64,000 bases of DNA from JABMPO01 sp964539785 (GTDB taxonomy: Bacteria; Fidelibacterota; Marinisomatia; Marinisomatales; TCS56): assembly GCA_964539785.1 (NCBI GenBank), contig CAZIJQ010000005.1, positions 19,097 to 83,096 of the forward strand, given 5' to 3'. Positions 35,656 through 44,492 of the stretch are shown piece by piece. The notes under the pieces are model-generated. The model was not told where the DNA came from. It did not search any database and saw nothing but the letters and a program-made list of their open reading frames with translations. Made by a program: the position numbers and the translations under genes. Within the stretch, counting starts at the first letter, position 1, and every line of letters begins with the position of its first letter.

Positions 35656-36578
35656 CAGGAGATTCCCTTTCCGGTTAACGACAGGAAAACATCTTCCAGC
35701 GATGATTTCTCCATTTCCACCCGATGAATATGAACACCGTTAGCGACTAATATTTTCAAAATATTGGGTAAGGCCTGTTCGGGATTGCGCATTGTGAAAT
35801 GGAGCCGCCCCTCATCGCAATCAGTACAGGTGTATTCATCCAACTGGCTGCCTACGCTATCATTCCAGCCGCTGATATTAATGGTAATGCCTGAACGCCC
35901 TAATTCGCTGGTTAATTGCTGGGGATTACCCTTCTTGATAATTTTACCTTCGTTAATAATTGCTACCTCCTCACACAACAGCTCGGCTTCTTCAATATAA
36001 TGAGTGGTAAGGAGAATGGTTTTACCGGCCTGGTGCAGTTCGCGCAGATAATCCCATAATTCGTGTCGCAACTCTACATCTACTCCGGCAGTCGGTTCAT
36101 CGAGAATAATAATTTTCGGGTCGTGTATCAGGGCTTTGGCGAGCTGATAGCGGCGTTTCATTCCACCGGATAGATGTCGAAGACGAGATTCACGTTTTTT
36201 AATTAGCCCAAGCCGTTCCAGTAATTCATTGATTCGGGGTTGGGCTTGCTTTTCCGTTATGCCATAATAACCGGCTTGAAATGCCAGTAGCTTTTCGATT
36301 GGGAAAAACCAGTCGATGGAAAGTTCTTGGGCTGCAATTCCTAATTGCGATCGAGTAAACCGAAAATCGGATACCGTATCCCGGCCGAACACGGCAGTAC
36401 TGCCGGCATCTTTTCTGACTAATCCGGTCAGGATATTAATTGTGGTCGATTTTCCGGCTCCGTTGGGACCCAGGAGCCCGTAAAATTGTCCTTCGGCAAT
36501 TTCCAGATCAACCCCAGCAAGAGCCTGGGTACTGCCGAAAGCCTTGGTGAGACCGGTTATTTTAATTGCCGGAATCAA
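35655..36578 (-). CDS. ABC-2 exporter ATP-binding subunit
   Basis: A 307-residue ABC ATPase. Walker A GPNGAGKST (near residue 36), Q-loop GIAAQELSIDWFF, signature LSGGMKRRYQLAKAL, Walker B IIILDEPTAGVD and the H-loop LLTTHYIEEAELL are intact. The C-terminal ~80 residues are a regulatory extension (GITINISGWNDSVG...) as in DrrA/NodI-type exporters. The start is TTG at 36578, with AGGA seven bases upstream, overlapping the preceding gene by 17 bases. It drives the permease encoded immediately downstream. Confidence 0.93.
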   Translation of the reverse strand: MIPAIKITGLTKAFGSTQALAGVDLEIAEGQFYGLLGPNGAGKSTTINILTGLVRKDAGSTAVFGRDTVSDFRFTRSQLGIAAQELSIDWFFPIEKLLAFQAGYYGITEKQAQPRINELLERLGLIKKRESRLRHLSGGMKRRYQLAKALIHDPKIIILDEPTAGVDVELRHELWDYLRELHQAGKTILLTTHYIEEAELLCEEVAIINEGKIIKKGNPQQLTSELGRSGITINISGWNDSVGSQLDEYTCTDCDEGRLHFTMRNPEQALPNILKILVANGVHIHRVEMEKSSLEDVFLSLTGKGIS

Positions 36579-36918
36579 CTTTGAATCCTATTGCTTGGTG
36601 CTCAAATGGACTGGGGAAGTCAAAGCCTTTCACATTGGGGAAATGGACTATTGAAGAGATGTTAGGCCATGGAATAAGAACGGTTGCTGATACGGTCTGA
36701 AAGCGGGGTTTCTTGGGCAATTTGCCGACTTTCAGCTCGGATTCTTTGGGTAGTTGTGGGATTTGTAATCCCGGATGTTCGATCCATAATCCGTATTCAT
36801 CGTACCCTTTTACCCTTGTGTAAATGGAAGGCTGATCTAATCCCAGATCTTTCAAACTTGATGTATCATTTAAAATCAGCAATACAATATCATCGACAAT
36901 ATTTTCAATTTTCATCAT
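36562..36918 (-). CDS. Hypothetical protein upstream of the ABC exporter
   Basis: A 118-residue protein of no recognised family. The ATG-ATG at 36918/36915 is taken as start: AAGG lies ten bases upstream, while a TTG at 36942 lacks support. The first ~25 residues are helical (MMKIENIVDDIVLLILNDTS); the remainder contains many prolines and the segment HPGLQIPQLPKESELKVGKLPKKPRF, suggesting short strands and loops. There is no signal peptide or membrane segment. It overlaps the ATPase gene by 17 bases, so it probably belongs to the exporter operon, perhaps as a regulatory or adaptor protein. Confidence 0.55.
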   Translation of the reverse strand: MMKIENIVDDIVLLILNDTSSLKDLGLDQPSIYTRVKGYDEYGLWIEHPGLQIPQLPKESELKVGKLPKKPRFQTVSATVLIPWPNISSIVHFPNVKGFDFPSPFEHQAIGFKVDSGN

Positions 36919-37074
36919 AATTCTGATACCTTCAGGAATCAATTATATTTGACTGGTTTTTTTATTATCTTGAGTCAAACATTCCAAGGGTCAAAATTAT
37001 CGACTTGTGAAATAAACTCAAGCTTTATTTTAGTAAGTGAAAGATTTAACCGATCACAAAACAATGGAGGAAGT

Positions 37075-37644
37075 ATGATTAACAGAATGATTGTACTAAG
37101 TATCATGCTATTTTGTTTTATTCAAGCTGGTGATGTGTCGGTTGTTATTACTGAGAAAACCGTAAATGATTTTATCGCTGCTGTCGGACCGGTTTCTGGT
37201 AAAGGTAAGAGCAGTGGGGTCAAATATAAGTGGAAGGTAAAAAAAGCCAGTTTTGATTTTGAACCGGGATCGGCACAGTTTTTAGCTACGGTGGATCTGG
37301 ATGCGGGAGTGTTCAAATTCAGTGATAAGGTAAAGAGCAAAGTCAATGTGACTTTCGATGTGGAGAAAAACAAGATTTTGATGGAAGTTGAAAAGGCAAT
37401 TTTCAAGATATATATCAAAGTTTTGGGTAAAAAAATAAAAGTAGCGCAGGTGGATATAGCCAAGTATTATAAGCCGAAATTTGAATTTAATGGACCGCAA
37501 CCGGTGCAGAAAACAATTGAAATGCAAACTTCAAAATCGAAGATCAGGAGTATCGCCGTATCCACCGTCTCCCAGGAACTGGTGCTGGAAAAAGACCAGA
37601 TACGGGTATCGGCCGATTTGGCCTACGCCGGAACAAATAAGTAA
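37075..37644 (+). CDS. Small secreted protein, unknown function
   Basis: A 189-residue protein with signal peptide (MINRMIVLSIMLFCFIQAG) cleaved near Ala-Gly-Asp. The mature part is rich in Lys/Val and alternating strands (VKYKWKVKKASFDFEPGS, AQFLATVDLDAGVFKF, KSKVNVTFDVEKNKIL), with a conserved-looking IKVLGKKIKVAQVDIAKYY. This resembles elongated lipid-binding proteins, but no family is recognised. The frame is open to 36949; GGAGG before the ATG at 37075 fixes the start. It stands alone on the plus strand, divergent from the exporter operon and convergent with the PAP2 gene. Confidence 0.55.
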   Translation: MINRMIVLSIMLFCFIQAGDVSVVITEKTVNDFIAAVGPVSGKGKSSGVKYKWKVKKASFDFEPGSAQFLATVDLDAGVFKFSDKVKSKVNVTFDVEKNKILMEVEKAIFKIYIKVLGKKIKVAQVDIAKYYKPKFEFNGPQPVQKTIEMQTSKSKIRSIAVSTVSQELVLEKDQIRVSADLAYAGTNK

Positions 37645-37756
37645 ATTGTGATAAATTAAGCTTGGCAAACCAACGCGGCGGCGAGGTATAGAATTGGCTG
37701 GCTCTGGGATATGTTGTGGTGCATAATTATTCAAAGAAATAGTACAGATTGTCATT

Positions 37757-38308
37757 TCATTTTACAATTGTATTATTGACGACCACGCCGGTTAAAATAC
37801 CTAAAGTCAGGCCGGCCAGTACATCGCTGATGTAATGATTGCCGGTGTAAACCTGGCTATAGCCCGATAGCAGGACAAATCCCCAAAAGGCTGGTGCGTG
37901 GTCCGGGTTTTGTAAGCTCATAATTGTGGCCCAGGCAGCCGATGATGTTGTATGCCCCGATGGGAATGATGGCGTAATTCGCGTATTCCATAGGCGTGGA
38001 TGGTAGGTGCGATCCGGTCGCTCCCGATTAATGAAATATTTAAATCCCAGAGTCAAGGTCTGGGCGGTTAAAAGGGTAATTGCAGTGATCTGAAACTCAC
38101 AGTTTTTATGACCCGCACCGAGTGCCAGCATTCCTCCGGTTTCAATCGCTGGTGAAAGTAATGAAACCAGCTCAAAAAAATAATCGCTGCCGGCATAAGC
38201 ATTGCTGCCCTGTAATTGCAGGGAAATACTCTGATCCAGTTGCCGCCAATCGGTAAATTGCGAAAACGCAGAACTGGCAGTAAGCAGAATAATGAGCAGT
38301 CGATTCAA
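37757..38308 (-). CDS. PAP2-family phosphatase
   Basis: A 183-residue protein with an N-terminal signal/anchor (MNRLLIILLTASSAFSQ) and several membrane-like segments. The three PAP2 motifs are intact: K-x6-RP in KYFINRERP, PSGH in TPSFPSGHTTSSAAW, and SR/H-type motif 3 in YTGNHYISDVLAGLTLG. PAP2 enzymes remove phosphate from lipid phosphates such as undecaprenyl diphosphate or phosphatidic acid on the outer face of the inner membrane. It begins 13 bases after the ligA stop on the same strand, probably an operon tail. Confidence 0.88.
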   Translation of the reverse strand: MNRLLIILLTASSAFSQFTDWRQLDQSISLQLQGSNAYAGSDYFFELVSLLSPAIETGGMLALGAGHKNCEFQITAITLLTAQTLTLGFKYFINRERPDRTYHPRLWNTRITPSFPSGHTTSSAAWATIMSLQNPDHAPAFWGFVLLSGYSQVYTGNHYISDVLAGLTLGILTGVVVNNTIVK

Positions 38309-38321
38309 TTGTCGTTTCAGA

Positions 38322-40328
38322 TCAGGATTTTATATAAGCTAAAAATTCATCTTCGGAAAAGATGCGAATTTCCAGTTTTTCCGCCTTTTTCAATTTTGAT
38401 CCTGCGCCGGGACCCGCTACCAGAAAGTCGGTATTTTTGCTTACCGAGCCACTGGCGCGTCCACCCAATTTTTCCACCATTTCTTTGGCCTCTGCGCGGC
38501 TGAATTTTTCCAGGCTGCCGGTAAAGACAAATGTTTTACTGGCGAGATCAATACCAGCCGGACGCTCCGGTTTTTCAAGTGTGAGGCCAGCCTGTAAACA
38601 GGCCTTGATCACGGCACGATTGCTGTCATCGGACCAGAATCGCACCACACCTTCGGCCACAATGGGACCGACTTCATTTATTTCGATCAGTTCATCGACG
38701 GTGGCTTGAATGAAAGAATCGATGTCGCCAGTAAATTCTTTCTCCAGCACCCGTGCCAGGTGCTCGCCCACATTTCTAATGCCCAAGGCATAGATAAAAC
38801 GAGCGAAGGTGGTTTTTTTCGCTGATTCTATTGCCGCCACGATATTGGCAGCGGATTTTTCGCCCATGCGCTCTAATTCGGCCAGTTCTTCTATCGTCAA
38901 TCCAAATAATTGATCCACCGACTCGATGCGGCCGATCTCCACCAACTGATCCACCAGCTTGGTACCGAACCCGTCAATATCGAGAGCGCTTTTGGAAACG
39001 AAATGCTCGATCCGTCCTTTTATCTGAGCTGGGCAGGCCAGATTCTGGCAGCGGGCCACGGATTCGTCGGGGGGACGAAAAACCAGATGACCACAGACCG
39101 GGCAATTTTCCGGTAATTGATATTTCCCGGTGTTGGGAGGTCGCTTTTCCGCGATCACTTTCACCACTTTGGGAATAACATCCCCAGCGCGCTCGATCAG
39201 AACCGTATCGCCTACCCGCACATCCAGACGGTCAACCTCGTCTTGATTGTGTAGGGTGGCATTGGATACGGTGACGCCACCCACAAAAACCGGCTCCAGA
39301 TTGGCCACTGGGGTCACAGCACCGGTGCGTCCCACGGAAGCGGAAACGTCAACCACAATTGTGGTAGCCTGCTGGGCCTTAAATTTTCCGGCGATGGCCC
39401 AGCGGGGCGAGCGGCTGCGTATTCCTAATTGATCCTGTTGGCTAAATGAATTGACTTTGATTACTGATCCGTCAATTTCATAGGGCAATTCATTGCGCTG
39501 AGCCTCCAATTGCCGGTGATAATTGATGACTGCTTCAATACCAATCAAATTTTCGATCAGTAGGCTGACTGGAAAGCCCCATTTTTTCAAATCCTGCAGA
39601 AATGCCAAGTGGGTATCGTAAGTTAAACCAGTGATGGTTCCGGCTTGATAACAAAAAATAGAAAGTGGTCGCTGGGCGGTGACGGCTGGATCTAATTGTC
39701 GCAAGCTGCCGGCAGCGGCGTTGCGTGGATTCGCGAATGCAGGCTTACCATTTTCCAGGCGCTGATGGTTAAGTTGCTCAAAATCAGCTTTAGAAATGAA
39801 AACTTCACCGCGAACTTCCAACAGCGCCGGAGTTGCTAATTCACCGGTACGCAGAGCCAGGGGGATGCCCCGGATCGTTCGCAGATTGGTTGTGATATCT
39901 TCACCAGTTATGCCATCACCCCGGGTGGAACCGGATAAAAATTGGCCGTTTTCATAGACCAGTTCTACGGCCAGCCCGTCCAGTTTTGGTTCGCCAATGT
40001 ATTCGACCGGCGCCGAGTTTTCCAATCCTTTGCGAGTCCGCTCATCGAACGCCCGCAGCTCATCTTCATCCATGGCATTAGCCAGTGATAGCAGAGGAAT
40101 CCGATGGGTGATGGTATCGAATGCCGTTAGTGGTGTGGCGCCGATCCGTTGAGTGGGTGAATCAGCTGTGATTAATTCCGGGTGGGCGTGCTCCAGATTT
40201 TCCAGCTTTCGCAGCAACAGATCGTATTCACCATCGGAAACAAGCGGGTCGTCCAGCACATAATAGCGGTAATTGTGCTCATTTAACTGCCGGCGCATTT
40301 CAGATATTTCCTGATTGAAATCGGACAT
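38322..40328 (-). CDS. ligA: NAD-dependent DNA ligase
   Basis: A 668-residue replicative ligase that seals nicks with NAD. Domains in order: Ia domain (YRYYVLDDPLVSDGEYDLL) for NAD, adenylation domain with the AMP-accepting lysine in EPKLDGLAVEL (K115), OB fold, four-cysteine zinc finger (CPVCGHLVFRPPDESVARCQN...C), helix-hairpin-helix region (IDGFGTKLVDQLVEIG, IRNVGEHLARVLEKEF), and C-terminal BRCT (KTFVFTGSLEKFSRAEAKEMVEKLGG). Length is standard. Its start overlaps the preceding gene's stop by one base (TAATG). Confidence 0.97.
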   Translation of the reverse strand: MSDFNQEISEMRRQLNEHNYRYYVLDDPLVSDGEYDLLLRKLENLEHAHPELITADSPTQRIGATPLTAFDTITHRIPLLSLANAMDEDELRAFDERTRKGLENSAPVEYIGEPKLDGLAVELVYENGQFLSGSTRGDGITGEDITTNLRTIRGIPLALRTGELATPALLEVRGEVFISKADFEQLNHQRLENGKPAFANPRNAAAGSLRQLDPAVTAQRPLSIFCYQAGTITGLTYDTHLAFLQDLKKWGFPVSLLIENLIGIEAVINYHRQLEAQRNELPYEIDGSVIKVNSFSQQDQLGIRSRSPRWAIAGKFKAQQATTIVVDVSASVGRTGAVTPVANLEPVFVGGVTVSNATLHNQDEVDRLDVRVGDTVLIERAGDVIPKVVKVIAEKRPPNTGKYQLPENCPVCGHLVFRPPDESVARCQNLACPAQIKGRIEHFVSKSALDIDGFGTKLVDQLVEIGRIESVDQLFGLTIEELAELERMGEKSAANIVAAIESAKKTTFARFIYALGIRNVGEHLARVLEKEFTGDIDSFIQATVDELIEINEVGPIVAEGVVRFWSDDSNRAVIKACLQAGLTLEKPERPAGIDLASKTFVFTGSLEKFSRAEAKEMVEKLGGRASGSVSKNTDFLVAGPGAGSKLKKAEKLEIRIFSEDEFLAYIKS

Positions 40329-40780
40329 TATTTGAATAGTTGTCGATTTTTATAATATAATTGCGGATCGATAAAAACCCGTTTAACCGGAATGAGCTGA
40401 TCTGATTCATCCAGGGGCGCTGCATGGATTGAGGAATCAATCAGGTTAACGATGAAATAATATTCGAGGCTGTCGGCTGGAGTATCATGGGGTACGAAGC
40501 GATAATTGAATCTTTCACGTTTGAATTCCATGGGGATTTCCAGAAAACCGGGTGCGTTGTCAATTCGCAGGAACAGGATAACTGATTTTATGGAGTCAGC
40601 GGGGATGTCAACAATTAAATCCAAGTTCTGGGGATAGCCCTGGAGAAATACATCCTTGGGATGGTGAAAAACGCGGGGAATATCTAATCCGGCGCCATGG
40701 TCGTCAGGATTTTCAGCCAATGTGGGCGAGATTATGATCCCGATTATGAGCAGCAGGCAGAGTGATGACAGGTGTTTCAA
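40328..40780 (-). CDS. Secreted hypothetical protein
   Basis: A 150-residue protein with signal peptide (SSLCLLLIIGIIISPTLA). The mature part has an Asp/Pro-rich segment and the strands DLIVDIPADSIKSVILFLRI and FNYRFVPHDTPADSLEYYFIVN, which look like one immunoglobulin-like beta-sandwich. No family is recognised. It overlaps the aminotransferase gene by four bases and ligA by one, so the three are a coupled group; a function in cell-envelope processes is only a guess. Confidence 0.6.
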   Translation of the reverse strand: MKHLSSLCLLLIIGIIISPTLAENPDDHGAGLDIPRVFHHPKDVFLQGYPQNLDLIVDIPADSIKSVILFLRIDNAPGFLEIPMEFKRERFNYRFVPHDTPADSLEYYFIVNLIDSSIHAAPLDESDQLIPVKRVFIDPQLYYKNRQLFK

Positions 40781-42234
40781 AATCCCAGTTCCCGGTTTAG
40801 ATAATCGCTGATCGAAAAAGGATTAACGGCTGTCATGTCATAATCATTATGAACATAATTGCCATTATCATCGATATGGTAGAGAGCGGTGTATTTGGTG
40901 ATGTTGGCTTGAATTTCATTCAGGGCCGAAACCAAGGCGTCTACATCATCCTGCGTACTATAGAGTCCGAATGATGCCCGGACCATCCCGGCTTTAATTT
41001 TAAGATTCAGATCGATATCATCAAATTCAACCTTGCCCACCCGCGAGACCAGGTAGTCCATTATCATTTCTTTAACGTAGGGATGAGCGCAGAAGCATTC
41101 GTTGCGTACTGCTATTCCGTAGTAATCATTTAGCGCCGCAGCCACGAGACCATGATCGATACCAAGGATGTTAAACGAAATCGACGCTGCCCGGGGACAG
41201 CGGTTACAATCGGTTTCGCCATAGACGGCAATATTAGGAACTGCCAGTATTTTTTCGATGGCATATGAGATAAGTTGCTCTTCATCATCGTAGATTACAT
41301 CCATACCGATTTTAGCCATTACATCAATGGCTGCTGCCAAACCGATTGCTCCGGGAATGTTGGGGGTGCCGGCTTCTTCGCGATCCGGAAAATTCGGCGA
41401 AATTGTGTAGCGTTCGACAAAAACCTGATCAACCATACCACCGCCAACCTCTTCCGGTTCGAGGGCGCTTAATATGTCCTTACGGCAGACCACAACGCCA
41501 GGAGAACCAGGTACATAGGTTTTATGCCCGCTGAAAATAAAAGCATCAATATTGCGGGCCGGGTTTTGGTGACCACTGATTTTAACCGGAAGGTGAGCTG
41601 CCATCTGGGCGCCGTCCACCAGAATGAAGGCGCCATATTTATGAGCCAGTTCGGCAATATCGTAAACCGGATTAATAATACCGGTTACATTGCTGACACC
41701 GGTAACAGCCACGTAACTGGCGCTGTCTTTATTCCGTTTCAGTTCCATTTCGAGGGTTTCTAGATCGATACAGCCCGGGTTACCGGAGCTCATTTCAAAA
41801 GGAATGTGTACTACTTTGCGGGCATGCTTGCGATGGGGTAAATCATTGGAATGGTGTTCCATCAGTGAGACAAAAGCCGTACCGCGATCTGGACGATAAT
41901 CACGAAAAACGCGAGCGATCCGATTAATTCCGGTTGTTGATCCGGAGCCCGTAAAAAAACAGGTGTAGTGCTGGGGATCGGCGCCTAAAAAAGTCAGGAT
42001 GCGTTCATGGGCCCAGTGGTATTCCTGGGTAGAAATTTTGGCTGAGAAATGCAGCAGGCTGTGGGTATTGGCATAATGCTGGTAATAATTCTCAACGGCA
42101 TTGTAAGCGGTTTTCATCATCAGTGTGGAAGCGGTCGAGTCGAGATATATTCGTCGACTGGTCTCACCTGTAGCAAGTATATATTCTGTGTTCAGTCCGA
42201 TAAAATCCCGGCGAATTCTTGATAATAAATCCAT
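40777..42234 (-). CDS. Class V aminotransferase / cysteine-desulfurase-like enzyme
   Basis: A 485-residue PLP enzyme of class V. RRIYLDSTASTLMM, NTHSLLHFSAKIS, FTGSGSTTGINRIAR, MEHHSNDLPHRKHA, the cofactor Asp/Gln in LVDGAQMAAHLPV, and the PLP lysine in FSGHKTYVPGSPGVV are all in the family positions. A Cys-bearing ECFCAHPY segment lies near the place of the catalytic cysteine of SufS/NifS desulfurases. It is about 80 residues longer than SufS, with a C-terminal extension. No Fe-S assembly partner is next to it, so desulfurase versus another class V lyase remains open. Overlaps the secreted hypothetical gene by four bases. Confidence 0.82.
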   Translation of the reverse strand: MDLLSRIRRDFIGLNTEYILATGETSRRIYLDSTASTLMMKTAYNAVENYYQHYANTHSLLHFSAKISTQEYHWAHERILTFLGADPQHYTCFFTGSGSTTGINRIARVFRDYRPDRGTAFVSLMEHHSNDLPHRKHARKVVHIPFEMSSGNPGCIDLETLEMELKRNKDSASYVAVTGVSNVTGIINPVYDIAELAHKYGAFILVDGAQMAAHLPVKISGHQNPARNIDAFIFSGHKTYVPGSPGVVVCRKDILSALEPEEVGGGMVDQVFVERYTISPNFPDREEAGTPNIPGAIGLAAAIDVMAKIGMDVIYDDEEQLISYAIEKILAVPNIAVYGETDCNRCPRAASISFNILGIDHGLVAAALNDYYGIAVRNECFCAHPYVKEMIMDYLVSRVGKVEFDDIDLNLKIKAGMVRASFGLYSTQDDVDALVSALNEIQANITKYTALYHIDDNGNYVHNDYDMTAVNPFSISDYLNRELGF

Positions 42235-42334
42235 TAATTGTCCTCAGTACGTATTAACTGAATCAGTGGCTGCAAGAAATTAACAATTGCCGCAGACAAT
42301 TTCATCAATGCAATGGTAAAACCCAGTAATATAG

Positions 42335-42769
42335 CTACAGCTGGAGTTTGTACACATGCCGGTCCAGCCAGGTTCTTAAATCAATGGTGTTATTAACAAA
42401 ACAGGCCTTGGTAGCTTTCGCATCGCAGGTCCAAAAGTCTGGCAGACGGTTGTGCTGATTGAAATGCAGGGTAACCACAAAACGTTGAAAGGGGACAGCC
42501 GTCTGTTCGGCAAGCTTGGCTAGTGCGGCAAAAGCCAGAATAAGATGCCCTTTCCCGCGATTTCGATTTGTTGATACATCAAGCCGACAGACTAATCCGG
42601 CACGTTCATTATAAACGCTCAATCCTAGAATTTGTGGCGCGTAGGGGGAACGTTCAAGCTGGCTGCTGACTATTGCCTGCATTTGTGTTTCGGAAACTTT
42701 TTTAGATTGCAGAACGCAGGGACCGATAAAAATAAAAATCAACAGTATTCTAATGAGGTCTCTGAACAT
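42335..42769 (-). CDS. Secreted hypothetical protein
   Basis: A 144-residue protein, not recognised. The N-terminus (FRDLIRILLIFIFIGPCVL) is signal-like or a membrane anchor. Further on are an Arg/Asn-rich turn (DVSTNRNRGKGHLILAFAALAKLAEQ) and four cysteines (C18, C61 and two near the C-terminus in FWTCDAKATKACFV), which could form a disulfide in the periplasm. It sits 100 bases upstream of the class V enzyme on the same strand, with no other clue to function. Confidence 0.5.
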   Translation of the reverse strand: MFRDLIRILLIFIFIGPCVLQSKKVSETQMQAIVSSQLERSPYAPQILGLSVYNERAGLVCRLDVSTNRNRGKGHLILAFAALAKLAEQTAVPFQRFVVTLHFNQHNRLPDFWTCDAKATKACFVNNTIDLRTWLDRHVYKLQL

Positions 42770-42957
42770 GATTGTTGGGATTAGTACTTTTTAAGATTAT
42801 TACCACTGAGGGTGGAATTAATAATAGAACTACTACAGTTACCCGGGACACGGATAATTAGATTAGAGCCGGTTAATCTTTTTTCAAACTGAGATAGCAG
42901 CATGTAGGTCTAATTTAGGACTCCAGCACCGCAAAATTAAAAAATTTATTATAAAAC

Positions 42958-42988
42958 AAAAAAGGCGATTCAACTGAATCGCCTTTTT
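42958..42988 (-). terminator. Bidirectional intrinsic terminator
   Basis: A nine-pair GC-containing stem (42964-42972 with 42975-42983, loop AC) has six A on the left and five T on the right, so it can terminate in both directions. It lies 22 bases past the stop of the minus-strand SLH gene at 43010 and is best read as that gene's terminator. Confidence 0.9.
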
Positions 42989-43009
42989 AACAATAATGGA
43001 ATCTGAAAT

Positions 43010-44134
43010 CTAAAATGTCTGGCGCAGTGAATTTTGCAGAGTGCGGATTATCAATAAGGCATCGGCGCCACTGACATTTCCGGCGGCATTGAACCGGGCA
43101 GTGATGACATCTGATTTCATGATACCGCGTTCAGTGCAGAGGGCCATGGCATTGTAAGCAAAATGGGAGCTGGGAACATCGGAAAACCGTGCCGGTGATT
43201 CGCCAAAATAGCGTGTTTCCAGACTATTATCACGGGTAGCAATAACCAGTAGTCTTTGAACAGCCATTGCATAATTTGCCCGTGAAATGAACTCATCAGG
43301 GTAAAAATTCCCATCCGGGCTCAAGTCAAGAACTCCGTAGGTCATCATTTCAATGATCCAGGTTTCAGCCCAGTGACCGTTGGTATCGGTAGGTTTCAGT
43401 TCAGCTTTATTGGTGGCCATCTGGCCGGGGGTTTGAAAACCAAGTGGAGCAGGTGGTAGATTGGCAATCAGCTCGCCTACCCGTAATTCTTCGGCAAATA
43501 GAACAGCCAGATCAGCCCGGGAAATTTTATCTTGCAGAGCAATTTTTTTACCGGCCATTGTGCCGGGGACTGCCCGCACTACTTTCTGGGATAATTCCCA
43601 CTTAGCATCTGCCTTGGCGGCATACTCACCCTTGCCGTCAACAACCTGTCTAAAGAAGCCTTCGGCATTGCGAAAATTGTAATTATAGAGATTGGCGAGT
43701 CCAAGATAATAAAGAGCTGCTTCGTGATTTTCATCAGCCCGCAAAGCTTTGGTGAGCTGTGTCTCGGCCTGATTAAACCAGGTACGATCCAAATCACGCA
43801 TTTCAATCCACACCCGGCCGTTCAGGGCCAGCACATCGGGATCATTGTTGGCATACATGGCAGCTTTATTAACATTGAATTTGGCATCCTGGGCGTTTTT
43901 TTGCGCTGCGAAAACCAGCCCAAGCCCAGCGTAACCCGGGGCAAACTTTCGATCCAGATCGATTGCTCGCTGGAAAGAAGTCTGGGCTCCGGTGAAGTTT
44001 TCCATATCTACCGCTCGCATACCGGCTTTAAAATGATACTCGGGAGTATCCATTGCGCTTTGTGGTTTCTGGGAGCAGTTGAAAAATAACAGTATCAAAC
44101 TGACAGATAAGATTATTCTAAGGGTGTTTTTCAT
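43010..44134 (-). CDS. Lipoprotein with TPR and S-layer-homology domains
   Basis: A 374-residue predicted lipoprotein (lipobox ending LLFFNC, Cys 20). Residues ~30-180 are TPR pairs (AGMRAVDMENFTGAQTSFQRAI, APGYAGLGLVFAAQ, LYYLGLANLYNYNFRNAEGFF). From ~205 come SLH-type repeats: ISRADLAVLFAEEL; HWAETWIIEMMTYGVLDLSPDGNFYPDEFISRANYAMAVQRLL (in two parts); and FSDVPSSHFAYNAMALCTERGIM. SLH domains usually bind cell-wall-linked polysaccharide or peptidoglycan, here tying the outer membrane to the wall. It is divergent from the CsgG/LPP20 group across the assembly gap; an own terminator follows at 42964. Confidence 0.82.
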   Translation of the reverse strand: MKNTLRIILSVSLILLFFNCSQKPQSAMDTPEYHFKAGMRAVDMENFTGAQTSFQRAIDLDRKFAPGYAGLGLVFAAQKNAQDAKFNVNKAAMYANNDPDVLALNGRVWIEMRDLDRTWFNQAETQLTKALRADENHEAALYYLGLANLYNYNFRNAEGFFRQVVDGKGEYAAKADAKWELSQKVVRAVPGTMAGKKIALQDKISRADLAVLFAEELRVGELIANLPPAPLGFQTPGQMATNKAELKPTDTNGHWAETWIIEMMTYGVLDLSPDGNFYPDEFISRANYAMAVQRLLVIATRDNSLETRYFGESPARFSDVPSSHFAYNAMALCTERGIMKSDVITARFNAAGNVSGADALLIIRTLQNSLRQTF

Positions 44135-44229
44135 GATGAATCCCCGGTTGTGTTTACTTAATGTGCCCGGAATATAAGCGGATTTACATTTAAAAAAAAT
44201 ATGTGCACAATTATTTTGAGTTGAATCAC

Positions 44230-44284
44230 AATGATTTGTTTTTGATAAACATCACAATAGGCGTTTATGTCGTTGCATTGTGTA
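44230..44284. repeat. 55-base sequence at the left gap edge (identical to 44385-44439)
   Basis: Fifty-five bases running from AATGATTTGT to GCATTGTGTA are repeated exactly after the gap. Identical contig ends of k-mer length are expected when an assembler breaks one path into two contigs, so this is probably one copy in the genome. Confidence 0.9.
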
Positions 44285-44384
44285 NNNNNNNNNNNNNNNN
44301 NNNNNNNNNNNNNNNNNNNNNNNNNNNNNNNNNNNNNNNNNNNNNNNNNNNNNNNNNNNNNNNNNNNNNNNNNNNNNNNNNNNN
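44285..44384. other. Assembly gap, 100 N
   Basis: Exactly 100 undetermined bases, a common placeholder for a gap of unknown size. Because the two flanks are identical over 55 bases, the true gap may be zero and the contigs may simply overlap. Confidence 0.99.
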
Positions 44385-44439
44385 AATGATTTGTTTTTGA
44401 TAAACATCACAATAGGCGTTTATGTCGTTGCATTGTGTA
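44385..44439. repeat. 55-base sequence at the right gap edge (identical to 44230-44284)
   Basis: Exact copy of the sequence on the left of the gap; see there. If the copies are merged, the divergent spacer shrinks by 155 bases. Confidence 0.9.
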
Positions 44440-44492
44440 AAAGGATTGAATAATTTAAATCGATAAATTAGTTAACGCATCGTCGAGGGAAT

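Larger units (their letters stand above)
44135..44492. other. Divergent intergenic region containing the assembly gap
   Basis: Between the SLH lipoprotein and the LPP20-like gene there is no gene. AT-rich sequence on both sides should hold the divergent promoters. It is interrupted by a 100-N gap flanked by identical 55-base sequences. A GAGG ribosome site lies just before 44493. Confidence 0.6.

Noticed and set aside
36944..36951. TAnnTTTG-type Bacteroidota promoter box before the small secreted protein
   Set aside because: A single eight-base match in AT-rich DNA and no second element at the right distance.
44203..44400. Open frame running through the gap
   Set aside because: It exists only because the N block is translated as unknown residues.
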